Positions 1 through 12,345 of a DNA stretch of 64,000 bases are shown here, piece by piece; position 1 is the stretch's first letter; each line of letters opens with the position of its first letter. The position numbers were made by a program, and so were the translations under genes. The DNA is from Brasenia schreberi. Taxonomy: Eukaryota; Streptophyta; Magnoliopsida; Nymphaeales; Cabombaceae. The notes below the pieces were generated by a model. That model did no database searches and was not told the origin of the DNA. It saw only the letters and a program-made list of their open reading frames with translations. The stretch covers positions 2,041,501 to 2,105,500 of the forward strand of contig JAYKKT010000064.1 of NCBI GenBank assembly GCA_036023115.1. The letters run 5' to 3'.

Positions 1-2632
1 TGTTTACTAAAGTAACCAAATGATCAAACTTACATTCCATATATTTTGTCTTTGTTCTACTATGTCGGAGGCCTTTCCTTTCTAATGTTTCTCTCCATAG
101 TTCCAATTTTCTATTAACTTTTTTCTTATACTCCTCCACTAACACAATGTTATATGTAAATGACATACACCGAGGTACTTCATCTTGAATATGTTTTGTT
201 AACCCATCAATCACCATTATAAAAAAGTATGGACTTAAAGTTGATACTTGATGTAACCCAATATTAACTTCAAAGAAGTCTATCATTCATTCATGAGTCT
301 TCACACATTTTTTTGCATCGTCGTACATGTCTCTTTTAAGGTTAATGTATGTCAATGAGATACCTCTTTTTTCAAGGTTATCAAAAGAACCTCCCTCGGT
401 ACCCTATCATAAGTTTTTTCTACATCAATAAATATCATGTGAAGGTCTTTTCTTTTTGCTATAAAATGTTTCATAAGACATCTCAAAAGGTGAATCGCTT
501 GAATAGTAGATCTGCCTGACATAAATCTAAATTGGTTTTCTGTTGTACTTGATAATTGTCTTAACCTACATTCGATAATTATTTCTCATAATTTCATGGT
601 ATGACTCATTAACTTGATACCTTGATAATTCGCACAATTCTCAATGTCTCCCTTGTTCTTATATGTGGGTATAAGTGTACTTGCTCTCCATTCCTTGAGT
701 ATCTTTTGGTTTCTCCATATTTAATTAAATAGTCTTGCGAGCAAAGTGATTCATATTTTTCTTAGTATTTTCTAAACTTCTATAGAAATATTATCTGTTC
801 CCACCGATTTACCACCCTTCATATGTTTAAGAGCCTCTTTGCCTTCGTTCTTTTGAATATGTTGGTAGAAATTTTGGTTTATATACTTTTCTGATTTGGC
901 TAACTCTCGTAAGCTAATACTAACATCTTTATTTTTATTAAAAAGCTTATAAAAATAATTTTTTCATCTATTTCTTGTATCATCATTTGCCACTAGAATT
1001 TTTTCATTCTCGTCTTTGATACATCTAACATAATTAAGATATTTAGTTTTCTTATCTCTAGCCCTAGCTATCCTAAAAATATCTCTTTCGCCTTCTTTTG
1101 AGTTGAGTTTTTTTATATAAATCCTCCTAAAATTTAGATTTTACTTCGCTAATGCCATTTTTCGCTTCCTTCTTTGCTTTCTTATAAGTCTCTAAAGTTT
1201 TACTAGTTTTCTTAGCATAATTTAATTTGTAACATGCCCCTTTACCTTGATTTTATTTTGCACTACTTCACTCCACCACCAAGCTTCTTTTTGTGCCGGT
1301 ACACCTCCCTTAGATACACCTAACACATCTTTCACCACTTTCCTAATATGTATAGCCATATTGTTCCACATATCATAAGGTGTACCAACATAATTCCAAA
1401 CATCTCCTTGAAGGACTTTCTTTTTACATATATCTTCTTTTTCGCTTTTGAGGTTCCACCATTTAGCCTGAATAGCTCGATGCACTCTTTTCTTCTTTGT
1501 TCATTTTTATTTGTAAATCCATAACTAAAAGTTGATGTTGGGTGGTTAAGCTTTCTCCTAGAATTATCTTGCAATCTTTACAACACGCTCTATCTTTTTT
1601 TTCTACAAATTAAGTAATCAATTTGTGTTTGTGATAAGTCATTCTTATAAGTAATTAAATGTTCATCTCATTTTTTGAAGATTGTATTGACTATAAAGAG
1701 ATCAAATGCCATAGAAAATTTTAAAATCTCCCTACCTTCATCATTTATATCCTCAAAACCAAAGTTTCTATGAATACCTTGATATTCTAATGCCTCTTTA
1801 CTGACATGTTCATTTAAGTCTCCTCCTAAACAAATCATCTCCCTTTGTGAAATCCTTTGAATCACCTTATGTAACTATTCCCAAAAAATTGTCTTTATAC
1901 AATCTTCTAGTCCTACTTGGAGTGCGTAAACACAAACTATATTCAAAACCTCAGCTCCTAACACTAATTTCAATTTCATGATTCGGTCATCATATCATTT
2001 ATATCTCTACTACACTATCATTTAAATATTTATTTATGATAATACCAACTCCGTTTCAAGCCTTTTTTTTACCCGAGTACCATAATTTAAAACTTATATC
2101 CTCTATCTCCTTTGCTTTTTCTCCAACCCACTTTGTCTCTTATAAATATAGAATATGAATCTTTCTTCGAATTATAATATCTACCACCTCCATTACTTTA
2201 CTAGATAATGTTCCGATATTCTAAGAACCAACACGAATCTTATTATCTAGGACTAGCTTTCTTACCCCCCCCCCCCCCCTCATATGTACATATTGAAAAT
2301 GCGGAGACCCTATTTGTAAATTATTCACTATATTCGAGAAGCAATGTAGCGGGACTAACTTCTTTACCCACACCCGTCCATAATGTGGGAATCCTCTTTA
2401 CAATTGATTCACTATATTGGGACAAAAATGTAATGATCCTTGCTTACTTATCACTATATTCGGGCTATGCAGCACGTTGTTAGGTGGGACGCCCCAAAAC
2501 AATGCTCATAATTTGTGTAATCTATGGTATAAAAATCCGACAAAGTTTTACGCTGGCTGTCGGAAGCTTAACACAACCCTTCTCCTTTATCCGAGCTTGG
2601 GACCGGCAATGCAAGGATGATCCCATGAGCAG
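1..2632 (-). mobile_element. RTE-clade LINE, reverse copy, 3' end outside window
   Basis: Read on the reverse strand this is a decayed non-LTR retrotransposon. Near 2200-1660 lies an APE-type endonuclease with the recognisable stretch GGDLNEHVSKEALEY followed by the aspartate-rich block; 1150 to 1 covers the reverse transcriptase in several frames (the ENQFRFMSGRSTI-like and YDRVP-like stretches are visible). Region 2632-2230 matches the 5' ends of the mini-elements at 23151 and 58710, so the 5' end is probably near 2632. The 3' end lies left of the window. Many stops and frameshifts make it non-coding. A plant RTE family with a (TTG)n tail is indicated by the better copy at 23598-25105. Confidence 0.88.
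2265..2279. repeat. poly-C run of 15
   Basis: Fifteen consecutive C in AT-rich DNA, inside the 5' region of the first RTE copy. Likely slippage; also a place where sequencing length may be wrong. Confidence 0.9.
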
Positions 2633-3956
2633 AGTTCCATGCATAAATTGAGAACCAAAATTAAATCAACATATCATGTCTACTCAATCTAGGCATGGTC
2701 GATTATGGGTGACGCGGAACCGCCGGTTTGAGTATGGATCTCAAGCCCATAAAGAAATATAACAAAATAAAAATTTTGTAAAAAAAAAGGAAACCAACTA
2801 AACCAGTGGTGTCAAGTCAAAAGGTTTCAGTTTCAGTTCTTATTATGTGTCCAATTTCGCTTGTTCCCAATCTGGTTCAATTCCGATTAAAACCACCCAT
2901 TTGGTTCCGAACTGGCCATTTCTAACTCAATCACTTCCTCCTTGTCCCTTCCTGCTTCCAAGTTTTTTTGCCCTTTTGGATACAAGTAAGGCCCAAATGG
3001 CTTGACAAATAGAATCAAAGAGTAAATTTCTCGCTCGCGAGAAAACATGTAAGATGGGTCATGAATTCTCAAGAAAACTTCAATCTGGGATTCTCATTCT
3101 CAAGTGAATCCTGAAAAAATTATCCAAACACAGGCTCAAAAGGGAGCTCGCGAAGAAACTGAAAATTACTAATCAGGCAGATCCTAAACAGTGGAAAGCA
3201 TGATGTATTTGGTTCCCCTCTTTTGGGCCAGGATGGCATTTCGGTACTTTTAGTGATATTCCCCACGTGTGGATCTAAATTTGTGGTAAGAAAGTTCAGA
3301 TCCAATTTATTCGGGACCGTTTGTGCTACTGGACACACTTGGTACTGGGTCCCACTTCAGGATCCAGATCTACCCACTATTGGATCTATCACCACCACTT
3401 ACAGAGGAAGGTGCATAGCTCTTTCCCCAAACTTGAGCCACATATGTATGCTCAAACTAAGGTTGTAAGTAACGTATGACAGCATGGTAAAAGGAAAATC
3501 ATGATACAGTATATAACATATCATAACATACAATATTATAGTACAATGCAGTATATAGTGTATGGTAACATATATTCAACATGTATTTTCTTTCTACAAT
3601 TAAAGAACGCGAACATATTAGTGCAGCATTTAAGATCTATGCACTGACATCTCTTAGTGTTGTGCTCCTTATTGATTCGTATAGTATTGTATGGACTGAT
3701 AGTTAGACTTACAATTAGAACTCTATATAGATGCCTCCCCAAAAAATTGAACCACCTTTAATATATCTTTCTTATTTGTGCTACACCAACTTTCTGTGTC
3801 AAAGTTAAGTGTACTCACATATTCATGTCAACATATTAATGAACACACATTATGTATGTGTACTTGTGCATGTGTGTAATGTATTATATGTCAATTGAAG
3901 CGGAGAACTTGTTTCTCCAGTTGAATCATCATCAATCATCAATTTAGAGAAAAAAG
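2633..3956. other. intergenic, degenerate repeats, no gene seen
   Basis: Contains scattered GGTTC/GAACC-rich stretches near 2700-2920 that resemble repeat stretches elsewhere in the window. Short open frames here have no recognisable domain and no splice or promoter context. Confidence 0.5.
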
Positions 3957-4095
3957 AACAACAAAGCCTTTTCCCATACTCGATACTAGATGGGGTGTGC
4001 TACATGGATTCTTTGTTTTTATAGACCTGGATCATGTGTCATAATGACAATTAACTCAACATAAGGTACATTGATTCTTTATTTTTTCTTCCCAA
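3957..4095 (-). mobile_element. RTE LINE 3'-end fragment
   Basis: Starts with the reverse complement of the RTE tail (aacaacaaagccttttccca) and runs about 140 bp into the 3' region. Carries the family's 'ctacatggattctttgttt' stretch. Severely 5'-truncated. Confidence 0.75.
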
Positions 4096-4579
4096 CATGT
4101 GGGTATAATTTAGAAAAAGAGAACATTTGGAATTAAACATGTTTGGTTTCGGGTTGCATGAAATTAGAACCAAACCACCTCGAGATGATTTTAAAACCGT
4201 TTCACTTTTTTTTTTGTTGAAAAACCAGGGCAAAGGGCAAATGCACCCTGTGAGAGTAGATATATATATATATAAGACTTAATTAATGGCAGCTTGGAAC
4301 CGTCGGTTTAGTTTCCAGCTTCGAAGCAGTTTATGGATATCATGGACCGTAACTGAATCACTGTGCTGGATGTCTATTTGGAATTAATAAAAAAATCTAT
4401 CAAATTAAAATAAAGTACATAATATTTTAAAAATGAATTTTCTCCACAATTTAGTCAGATCCGGCAATTGAGGTTTATATAGACCAATTCCCACCAGGTT
4501 TAAATCACATTTAATTGCTTCATGCAACTATACCACTTGAATTAAGGAGAGAGCAACATAAATACAGATCCAGTCTTGA

Positions 4580-4698
4580 AAAAGAGCAATACTTCACCTG
4601 GCTAGGGGGTTGACTCACAAGTTACAGCTCATGAGTTCGACATCCAGGAGACCGTATGACCTCGGCCTCCCCATTGTACCCAACAGAAAAAAAGAAAA
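4580..4698 (+). mobile_element. tRNA-derived SINE copy
   Basis: About 120 bp. An A-box-like stretch (tacttcacctggctaggggg) is followed by a B-box-like stretch (gagttcgacatcc), then a shared 3' domain ending 'cctccccattgtac' and an A-rich tail. At least five related copies occur in the window (35798, 39924, 49740, 60625, 62195). The copy at 49740 belongs to the same subfamily, starting AAAGAGCAATA. Confidence 0.7.
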
Positions 4699-4764
4699 GA
4701 TAATACAAAATCTGTGAGAAAGGAAGGTTAAAACATGCATCCTCATCTCAAGTGAGAGTGGCAT

Positions 4765-4925
4765 AGACATAACTGGTTTCAAACCGTCCTGGAACCAGAC
4801 TGGGCCAAGAATCGGAACCGTTGAAACCTGACCCAGAATCGGAGACAACCAGTTTCAGTTCCAGTTCCGCCTTTCATGAAATTAGAACCAATATGAAACC
4901 GAACCAATAGTTCCAACGCTGGTTT
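4765..4925. repeat. GAACC/GGTTC-rich repeat
   Basis: A stretch with many GGTTC, GAACC and ACCGAACC words, resembling 7871-8215, 8270-8460, 29270-29450, 36290-36540, 40660-40830 and 42330-42450. Probably degenerate transposon-derived sequence; no terminal repeats could be placed. Confidence 0.5.
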
Positions 4926-5500
4926 TTTATATTTTTACTTTTTAATATTTTTTTCCCAAAGGTTTAAGCCTCAAATTAGAACATGACGTGAGGGTTCCAT
5001 ACGGGAACTATCAGTTATGATTTACCTGAAACAGGCCGTGTCTAGGGTGGCGAATCTCGCATATGAGTCAGGCAACTCAGGTCGGCCCGTTTTTTTATAA
5101 TTGTACGTTAGGGGAACCGGGATATTGCCATTTCGGGTCACCTGGACCTCCTCCCAAAACAACCCGATAAAACCAACGAACATACACGACTTTTGAAAAG
5201 GTTAAACAGATTGATTTGTAAAACGGGGCAAAGCTTCAAAGTGAGTGGCATACAATTCTTCGAGATGGACGGCTGGATCTCACTGGTGAAATTTACCTAT
5301 AAAAAGGTAAAAACAATTTCAGAGAAATATATTTTTAATTATAAAAACCTAGAAAAATATATAACCAGTTAAGGGTCCGGAAAAAATTTAACAGCACCGG
5401 CTATTTGTATTACAATAGACGTTGAAGATCACTTGGTTCATAATACAGCGAAGCCAACGCTGGGTTCTAATCTTAGCCATGGCGGTTTCACCCATTTGCC

Positions 5501-5513
5501 AATTTATATAAAT
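5501..5513 (+). promoter_or_regulatory. TATA box of the SCPL gene
   Basis: TTTATATAAATT lies about 60 bp before the ATG at 5572, giving a predicted 5' leader of about 30-40 nt that ends in a GA-rich run just before the ATG. Confidence 0.65.
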
Positions 5514-5571
5514 TGCTCTCACGCATTCCATTGACGGTGAGCAATCAATCAGGAAGGAGAAAGAGAGAGAG

Positions 5572-6376
5572 ATGGCATACTCGCTTCTTTCTTCTCTTCT
5601 TCCTCTGTTTCTTTTCCTGTCTATGGGTACATTTACAGTTGGGCATGCAGAGTGGGACGTAGAGTCATTTGCGCGATCGTTCACCGATCATGTGTTCCCT
5701 CAAGCAGATTCTAAAGAGAAGGACCTGATCACCAGCCTTCCCGGCCAGCCCGACGAGGTGAATTTCATGCAGTACTCCGGCTACATTGCTGTTGATTCGA
5801 CCGGGAAGAGAAACCTGTTCTACTATTTGGCTGAGGCCAAGCAGGGCTCCGACTTGAAGCCTCTCGTGTTGTGGCTTAGTGGAGGTACAATTTTATCTTG
5901 ATTCCTCTGTGAACACATATGAATCCTGAAATTTGCTCTCTCTCTCTCTCTCTCTCTCTCTCGTGTGTTTATCATACACACGTCCCATATGCATGAGAGA
6001 CCCTGTGTAACGAGTGAGTAAGCCCCGCTGCATTCAATTTTTTGTGCCATGTAGGTACCGTTACACGTTGTGCTATGGTAAAATCATATATATATAAAGT
6101 GAGAGAATTTGGTATAAACTTCAATATTTCATATTTCAAATTAAATATTATCATATAATGTTGTTAGCATATGCTAATCATCATATATAGAGAGAGAAGG
6201 AGAGGAAAAGAGGGACCCGCATATGTTAGTAGATTTAGGTAATAATATTAATCATCTATCTTAAGAAATAGATACTGAAATTTGAACTCAAATAGCATTC
6301 ATTCATCTATTAAATAAATATTTGAGATTTACTTAGCTATGCTAGCATGTCGTGTTAGCACATATCAGGTCCTCTA

Positions 6377-6414
<38 letters not shown>

Positions 6415-7076
6415 GTGTGTGTACACGCACGGGACTGCGTAGACGCAAATTTTGTGACAAACCAGAAAATAAATTCCTTGTTGTATTAATGAACAGTAAG
6501 CAAACTTCCTTGAATATTGAGTACTACTTTTTTTTAGCAGGCCCTGGATTTTCCTCACTTGGCCTTGGAGCTTTTCGACAGCACGGACCTTTCCAAGTTG
6601 ATCCCACCGGAACATCTCTTAAAATAAACGACTTCGCTTGGAACAGAGGTAAATAGTGATTATATATACCATCAATCCATTCCTTAAATCCACTGAAAGG
6701 TCTCAATGATTCGTGATGAACGATAGAGATTTTAATATAAAAATTAAAAACTATCATTGTACTTTTAAAACTTACTTTACTTTTGATCATGCAGATTGAA
6801 AGGTAAAAATAGTAAAACATATTTAAGCATGGATATGTGTACACGTATTATTCTCTTTCTCCCTCTTTCTCTCTCTCTATATATTGTAAATATTCGAATC
6901 TTATTTATACTCAAATCTATTTAACATCTCTACCATTTGATTAGTATAGTTAATGATGAGATTTGAATTAGATGTACTGCTTTTTGCTTTGTTATCTGAA
7001 TCATTTATCTCAGAAATCCAAACATTGAAATGATAAAATAGATTTGAACATAATGAGATTTGAGCATTTAACACAT

Positions 7077-7136
<60 letters not shown>

Positions 7137-7593
7137 ATCTATTTTTTAACGTAGGATATGAATTTAATGGCAATTGATTATTTTATGCATCTCTACATGC
7201 AGTGGCGAACATTCTCTATCTGGACTCACCAGTCGGAGTTGGCTTCTCTTACACCACAAGTGCAGACGACTACTGCACCGGGGATGAAATGGCCGCCATT
7301 GATAATTATCGATTTCTCGTGAACTGGCTTGAACGGTTTCCAGAATTCAAATCTCACGATTTATACCTGGCTGGCGATGGTTATGCCGGAAACTACGTCC
7401 CACAACTTGCCAATGTCATCTCCTTTTACAACAAGAAGCAGAAGCAGGTCATCAACCTCAAAGGAATCATAGTAAGTCGGATTTAGAGAACTTACAAGAC
7501 CTTCTTGGTACCTATGACTTTTTGAATCAAAGCCGAAATGAAATGATTTGCACACACAAATACATAAAAATGTACCTAAATACATAAGTAGGA

Positions 7594-7674
<81 letters not shown>

Positions 7675-10349
7675 GTATATATAAACAGAGAGAGAAAATA
7701 GAGGATGTAGAACCTACTCAATACTCAATGATGCTTAATTCCTCATGTTCAACCACTAAACTCTACTTTTCATCACCTTCTACTACTCTTCTACTACTCA
7801 AAACTGGATGTATTAGTGGTTCAATTTAATTCAATTATACAACCTCAAACCAAACCACTATTCACAGTTGGTGTATTGAGAAGCGAACCAACCCGTGACA
7901 TGGTTTGGTTTTGAACCATGATTCTTATTACAGTGCAATATAAGAATCAAATAGCATGGCCATAGGTTTTACCCTTCCAAAAGGAAAAAAATAACATTTT
8001 GTCAATTACATTGACATTAAAGTGACAGTCGTGATTCCTGGTATTTTGAGAACCGATCCAACCCGTGAGATGATCAAAACCGAACCAATGGTTTTGGTTC
8101 GGTTCAGTTTTGAACCGTGGTTCTTATTGTAGTATAACATATGGGTTAGGCGGCAAGCTACCGTAGACGTTACCTTAAAAAAAATTAATATTATGTACTC
8201 AATGACCAACTAGTATACATACTATACTTGATCTTAGCCAAGAAGCCAAGAAATATATCTTATTCGTTGCCCCCTCGATGGTTTTTATAGTGCTCAGTCC
8301 TGTTCGATACGGCACTAAAGACTAAGGTTAAAATTTGATTCGGTTCCAGCACTAGAACTGTAAACTGAACCACTAATCAGTTTTCTTTTTGGAACCAAAC
8401 TGTTCGACATCTAGAACCGAATCAAACTACAATTTTGGTTCGGTTCTAGTGGATCCTTAAAAACTTCTGCTAAAAATCACCCTCCACCGGTCAACCGTTG
8501 TTGCGACCACTAAACCTACTTAAAAAAACTAAATACTTATAAGTAGTTTTATTAATTTTTAAATAGTTTTGGTGGTAATAACAATGACTTTGACTAGTGG
8601 ATGGTGATTTTAGATAATATAAAAATAAGAAAAGTTATGGAAGGTGGCAATCAACGATTGAATTAGTCAAATTATGTCAAATCAGGGATTGAATATGATT
8701 GAGTATTTAATAGGAATTACATCCCCTATTTCTCTCTCTATATATATACATGTGTGTATGAAAAATGACTTTTATTATGCAGTGAGTATGATAGCGTAAA
8801 ATATTAGGCCTCACAATAATAAATAAAGTGGAACCTAAAATATTATAGCGGTTGAGTATATGCCATTTTTCTCATATATATACATATATTGGTAATCTTA
8901 TATTTTTTGAATTTAATTACATATATTTGTACATAATATTTTTCATCGACTAGTCCTGCTTTATATGCGTAATGCATCATGACAGCTTGGGAATCCAACT
9001 ATGGACGCCATGGAGGACGCAAGAGGGCGGTTTGACTACCTAGCCGGTAGCGGTATCATACCCGACGAATTGGTGGTGAACGTTACAAAGGTCTGTGGTT
9101 GCCCACACTGCTCGATAAGCTGGGAATGTTACTTGGCCCTCGATGGTGCAAGACCCTTCTTACCCACTTACAACATAAAGAACATTTATAAGCTGCCATG
9201 CACCCAGACTCACTTCGTCGCCGGCTCACTAATGAACAATGTAAGTAATTCATTTAATTAATCTCCTTCATCTTACGTGCATTTCGCCCAGATATTTTTA
9301 TAACATATATATATATACACACATGAGTGATTGGATCTTGTTAACACGGACACCTACCAACTCATACACTTATTCATTACTTTTGAGTTTGTAATAAAAA
9401 ACCTTTCGTACTTTTCTAATATCTCTTAATTTTTTTTTAAATATGTGCACTTTTCATATATATATATATAGAGAGAGAGAGGGAGAAAAGAAATTAAAGG
9501 CTAATATGCTTACCCGGTTCTTTTATTAAGAACATGGCAAGTATATCACACATGTGTAGTATGATTAGCTACCATTTACTTTTGGGAGAAACGCATGTCA
9601 TTTAAAAAGTTAGAGAAATAACAACAACTAAGCTTATTTCCATACTAGATGGGGCCCACTACATGGGTGTTTTTGTTTATATAGATCTCGATAATGTGTC
9701 ATGCTAAAAATTAATATAACATAAGTTAGATTATTGTTTACTGTTTCTTTTAAACACTTTTCTAGTATTTTTTCTTTTATTATTTTTGCAACCTCGTTTC
9801 TCGTATATTTTAATTTGTTAATCTTTTTACGTGTTTAAAATATTTTAAATAATTTTTTTTTTTAATCTATGGGTATCACTCTCAATTTATTTCTAATAAC
9901 CTCATTATATACATATATGCATGTCTTTTCTTGTTCCTAATAATGCAAGATACAAAATCTCTCTCTATATATAAATTATCCACTAACGTGTGATTGATGT
10001 ACAGGCTCAGAGCATGTACCTCTGCCAAGAGAACTCCATCACGAAGTTTCTGAACCTTCCACAGGTGCAGAGCGCCCTTCACGTTAGGGCGGGTGCCTCG
10101 AAGGCCTCGTGGGCATCCTTCAGACTGTAAGCTTTCTTCAACACGCCACGTTTTCTGGTTTGATTATCGTTAAAATCAAGGATTACAACTGACTGACGTT
10201 CAACTCCCTCGTGTCGTCGCTGAATCTGTAGGAACGTTGAGGCGGCTTACACAACCAGATATAACAGCAGCATTCCAATGCTCAAAGGTGTCATGACAGC
10301 TGGAATTCCCATCTGGATCTACAGGCATGCCCCATCTCTCTCTCTCTCG

Positions 10350-10386
<37 letters not shown>

Positions 10387-10870
10387 CACTAGAAAAAGGG
10401 AACCGATGATGGTCTTGTGTTGATTATTAACCTTGGCGTTTCTCTGTCGATTAACCATTGTTGTTCCCACAACACAATAGAAAAAACATAGAAAGCCCAT
10501 CGGATTACACACATAATACAAATATATATGTGAAAAAACTAGATCCTGTCAACAGTTCATCAATATAATATCAATTTTTTTTAAGGACTTTGAAAAAGTA
10601 TGAAAGGTATTTTTATTATACTCATTATATATATATAATCCTGAAGACTTCTAACATTCCATTCATTGTTTTTGGATAATATAAGTATGATTTAAATTTT
10701 TTGTAGTTTTAAAAAGTAGGACATTGTTATTAAACTGATGCTACCCAAAAATAATGGGTGAACATGAGTGATTAGCATTAAAAAGGTGGGCAGATCTTGT
10801 GTGTGTGTGTGCGTGTTCAGTTGTGCATCAATTAAAAGATTCCATTATTGTATGCAGTGGTGCTTGACTC

Positions 10871-10943
<73 letters not shown>

Positions 10944-11825
10944 ATGTGTGTGTGTGTGTGTGTTCAGTTGTGCATCAATTAAAAGATTCCATTATTGTGT
11001 GCAGTGGTGCTCTTGACTCCCAATATCCAGTAATTTCAACGATGTATTCTTTGAGGCTCCTAGAGTTGAAAGTGGAGAAACAGTGGCGTGGTTGGTACAG
11101 CACCGATAATGAGGTACGTCAGAACTAATCAATTTACTACTCGATTGTATGCAAACCAACCAAGGACGAATTGGAGCTACTTATTTAAGAGAACACAACG
11201 ATACGATGAAAAACACAAAGAAATCAAGATGAAAATCACCAATTTTTGTAATGAAGCCGCCTTTACGACGGGTTTAAACAATCACACAAGATGATATGAC
11301 ACAGTGCCAAGGCATTCATTACCTTCGAAAGGTGTAGAGTGTCAACGGAAGGTAGATCTACATTGATCTAAAGTGGGGTTAGGGATGCCGAAATGACCTG
11401 ATCAGTGAAACCCCAACCCGACCCGATCCAACCTGATCAGTTTTAGATCAACCTTTGGCACATGCAAACACAGAGACACCCTTAAATTTTGAGAGCATAT
11501 GAGTGCCATTCTCAAAATCAAAAGGGTTTAAAAAGATATACATAACATGTAACACTCAATATCCAACATACACATATAAAAATGAGCAGATGCATATAAC
11601 TCTTGAATTTGACTGTTTATATAAGAAATAACTATTAAGTTAACTCATTTCTTCTGTATGCAGCTGTCTGGGATGACCCTGACATACAAAGGAAACCTGA
11701 CGCTCATCACGGTGAACAGAGCCGGACAGCTCGTGGCTGAGAAGCAGCCAATGAGTGCCTTCGTCCTGTTTTCTAGCATAGTCAACGGATGGGCTCTCCC
11801 ACGCTCGATATATTTCTTTTACTAA
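5572..11825 (+). CDS. serine carboxypeptidase-like protein (S10 family), catalytic Ser and His replaced
   Basis: Eight exons join in frame to 476 residues: 5572-5884, 6541-6648, 7203-7471, 8986-9240, 10005-10126, 10232-10324, 11005-11113, 11664-11825. Residues 1-26 form a signal peptide ending GHA, so the product should enter the secretory pathway. Family blocks are present in order: YSGYIAVD, WLSGGPGFSS (101-110), NILYLDSPVGVGFSY, the nucleophile-elbow region, and a C-terminal beta strand. The nucleophile motif GESYAG reads GDGYAG, so Ser is Gly at residue 200. The His region (usually GHxVP) reads AGQLVA, so His is Gln at 445. The acid is probably Asp391 (SGALDS). The conserved Asn and Cys of WLNGGPGCSS are Ser103 and Phe108. 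No frameshift or stop was found. Intron 6 appears to be GC-AG. The sequence most resembles SCPL clade II (SCPL44-46-like). Known SCPL enzymes are vacuolar or secreted peptidases or acyltransferases; this one probably lacks hydrolase activity, and its role is unknown. Confidence 0.88.
5936..5961. repeat. (TC)n microsatellite in SCPL intron 1
   Basis: Uninterrupted TC dinucleotide run of about 13 units. Confidence 0.9.
6381..6412. repeat. (TA)n microsatellite in SCPL intron 1
   Basis: About 16 TA units followed by a short TG run. Confidence 0.9.
7079..7131. repeat. (TA)n microsatellite in SCPL intron 2
   Basis: About 26 TA units ending roughly 70 bp before the exon 3 acceptor. Confidence 0.9.
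7596..7680. repeat. (TA)n microsatellite in SCPL intron 3
   Basis: About 36 TA units followed by a short TATG tail and an AGAGAG stretch. Confidence 0.9.
7871..8215. repeat. two tandem GAACC-type units in SCPL intron 3
   Basis: Two diverged units of about 170 bp in direct order. Each has a gtatt(tt)gagaa-like start, then 'aacccgtga', a GGTTTTGAACC stretch and 'ttcttatt'. The second unit starts near 8037. Confidence 0.6.
8217..8257 (-). pseudogene. U2 snRNA 5'-end fragment
   Basis: On the reverse strand this reads like the first 40 or so nt of U2 snRNA, including 'TTGGCTAAGATCAAGT' and a diverged branch-site-recognition stretch (TATAGTA for GTAGTA). The rest of U2 is absent and the plant U-snRNA upstream element was not found, so this is a fragment in SCPL intron 3, not a working gene. 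Confidence 0.65.
8467..8620. repeat. fold-back element in SCPL intron 3
   Basis: Two inverted arms of about 60 bp (near 8467-8528 and 8555-8620) are roughly three-quarters identical, with the shared core 'ATCACC.TCCAC..GTCAA', and flank a short AT-rich loop. A weaker arrangement of the same kind occurs at 42775-42905. Probably a fold-back MITE. Confidence 0.5.
9620..9955 (-). mobile_element. RTE LINE 3' fragment in SCPL intron 4
   Basis: Begins with the reversed RTE tail (acaacaactaagc), continues through the 'actagatgggg' block, and later shows the 'tttctaataacctcattat' segment of the RTE C-terminal region. Internally decayed. Confidence 0.7.
10351..10382. repeat. (TA)n microsatellite in SCPL intron 6
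   Basis: About 16 TA units, preceded by a short CT run, 26 bp after the atypical GC donor. Confidence 0.85.
10815..11020 (+). repeat. duplicated splice acceptor and exon start flanking a (TA)n(TG)n run
   Basis: A segment of about 55 bp (ttcagttgtgcatcaattaa ... gcagtggtgc..tgactcc) occurs at 10819-10873 and again at 10962-11020. The (TA)n run 10876-10922 and a TG run separate them. The second copy contains the real exon 7 acceptor (GCAG before 11005). The first copy lacks two bases within the exon part, so using its acceptor would break the frame. Confidence 0.8.
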
Positions 11826-11905
11826 TTGACTTATTATGGAACCACATAAACATGACCTTGCAATTAATGTAATTCTTGTTCCCGATCTGCATGCTTTACA
11901 TTGCC

Positions 11906-11911
11906 AATAAA
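11906..11911 (+). terminator. polyadenylation signal of the SCPL gene
   Basis: AATAAA about 80 bp after the stop codon at 11823-11825, preceded by T-rich sequence. Confidence 0.5.
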
Positions 11912-12312
11912 GGGCCTGTTTGGGTCAAATTTTTTTAAGGAGGATCCAACAACCGACCTGTATCAAACCCATCAACTCATAGCAATTCAACTTCAACTCC
12001 CCCGTTATGGGCAAGGAGGAATTCCCTCTCCCGGCAGGGTTTGACAGGGAAAGGAAAGCACGGAGGGAACAACAGATCCCTGCTCCCACCCTTTCACGTA
12101 GCCAAAACTGACGAGCTTGTATGTTTGATTCACAATACCATAAGGGTCGGATTCAGCTAAGATCCCATGACAAATCAAACAAAGAACACAAGGACATGAA
12201 ACTACAGTTCTATGAGCATGATTTTGTTAAAAAAAAACTGACCCATATCACGAGAAAAGCCACACAACTTGAGCCCCGACAAGGCCATCGTTCCACCTTC
12301 CTCTTTCGCCAG

Positions 12313-12345
<33 letters not shown>

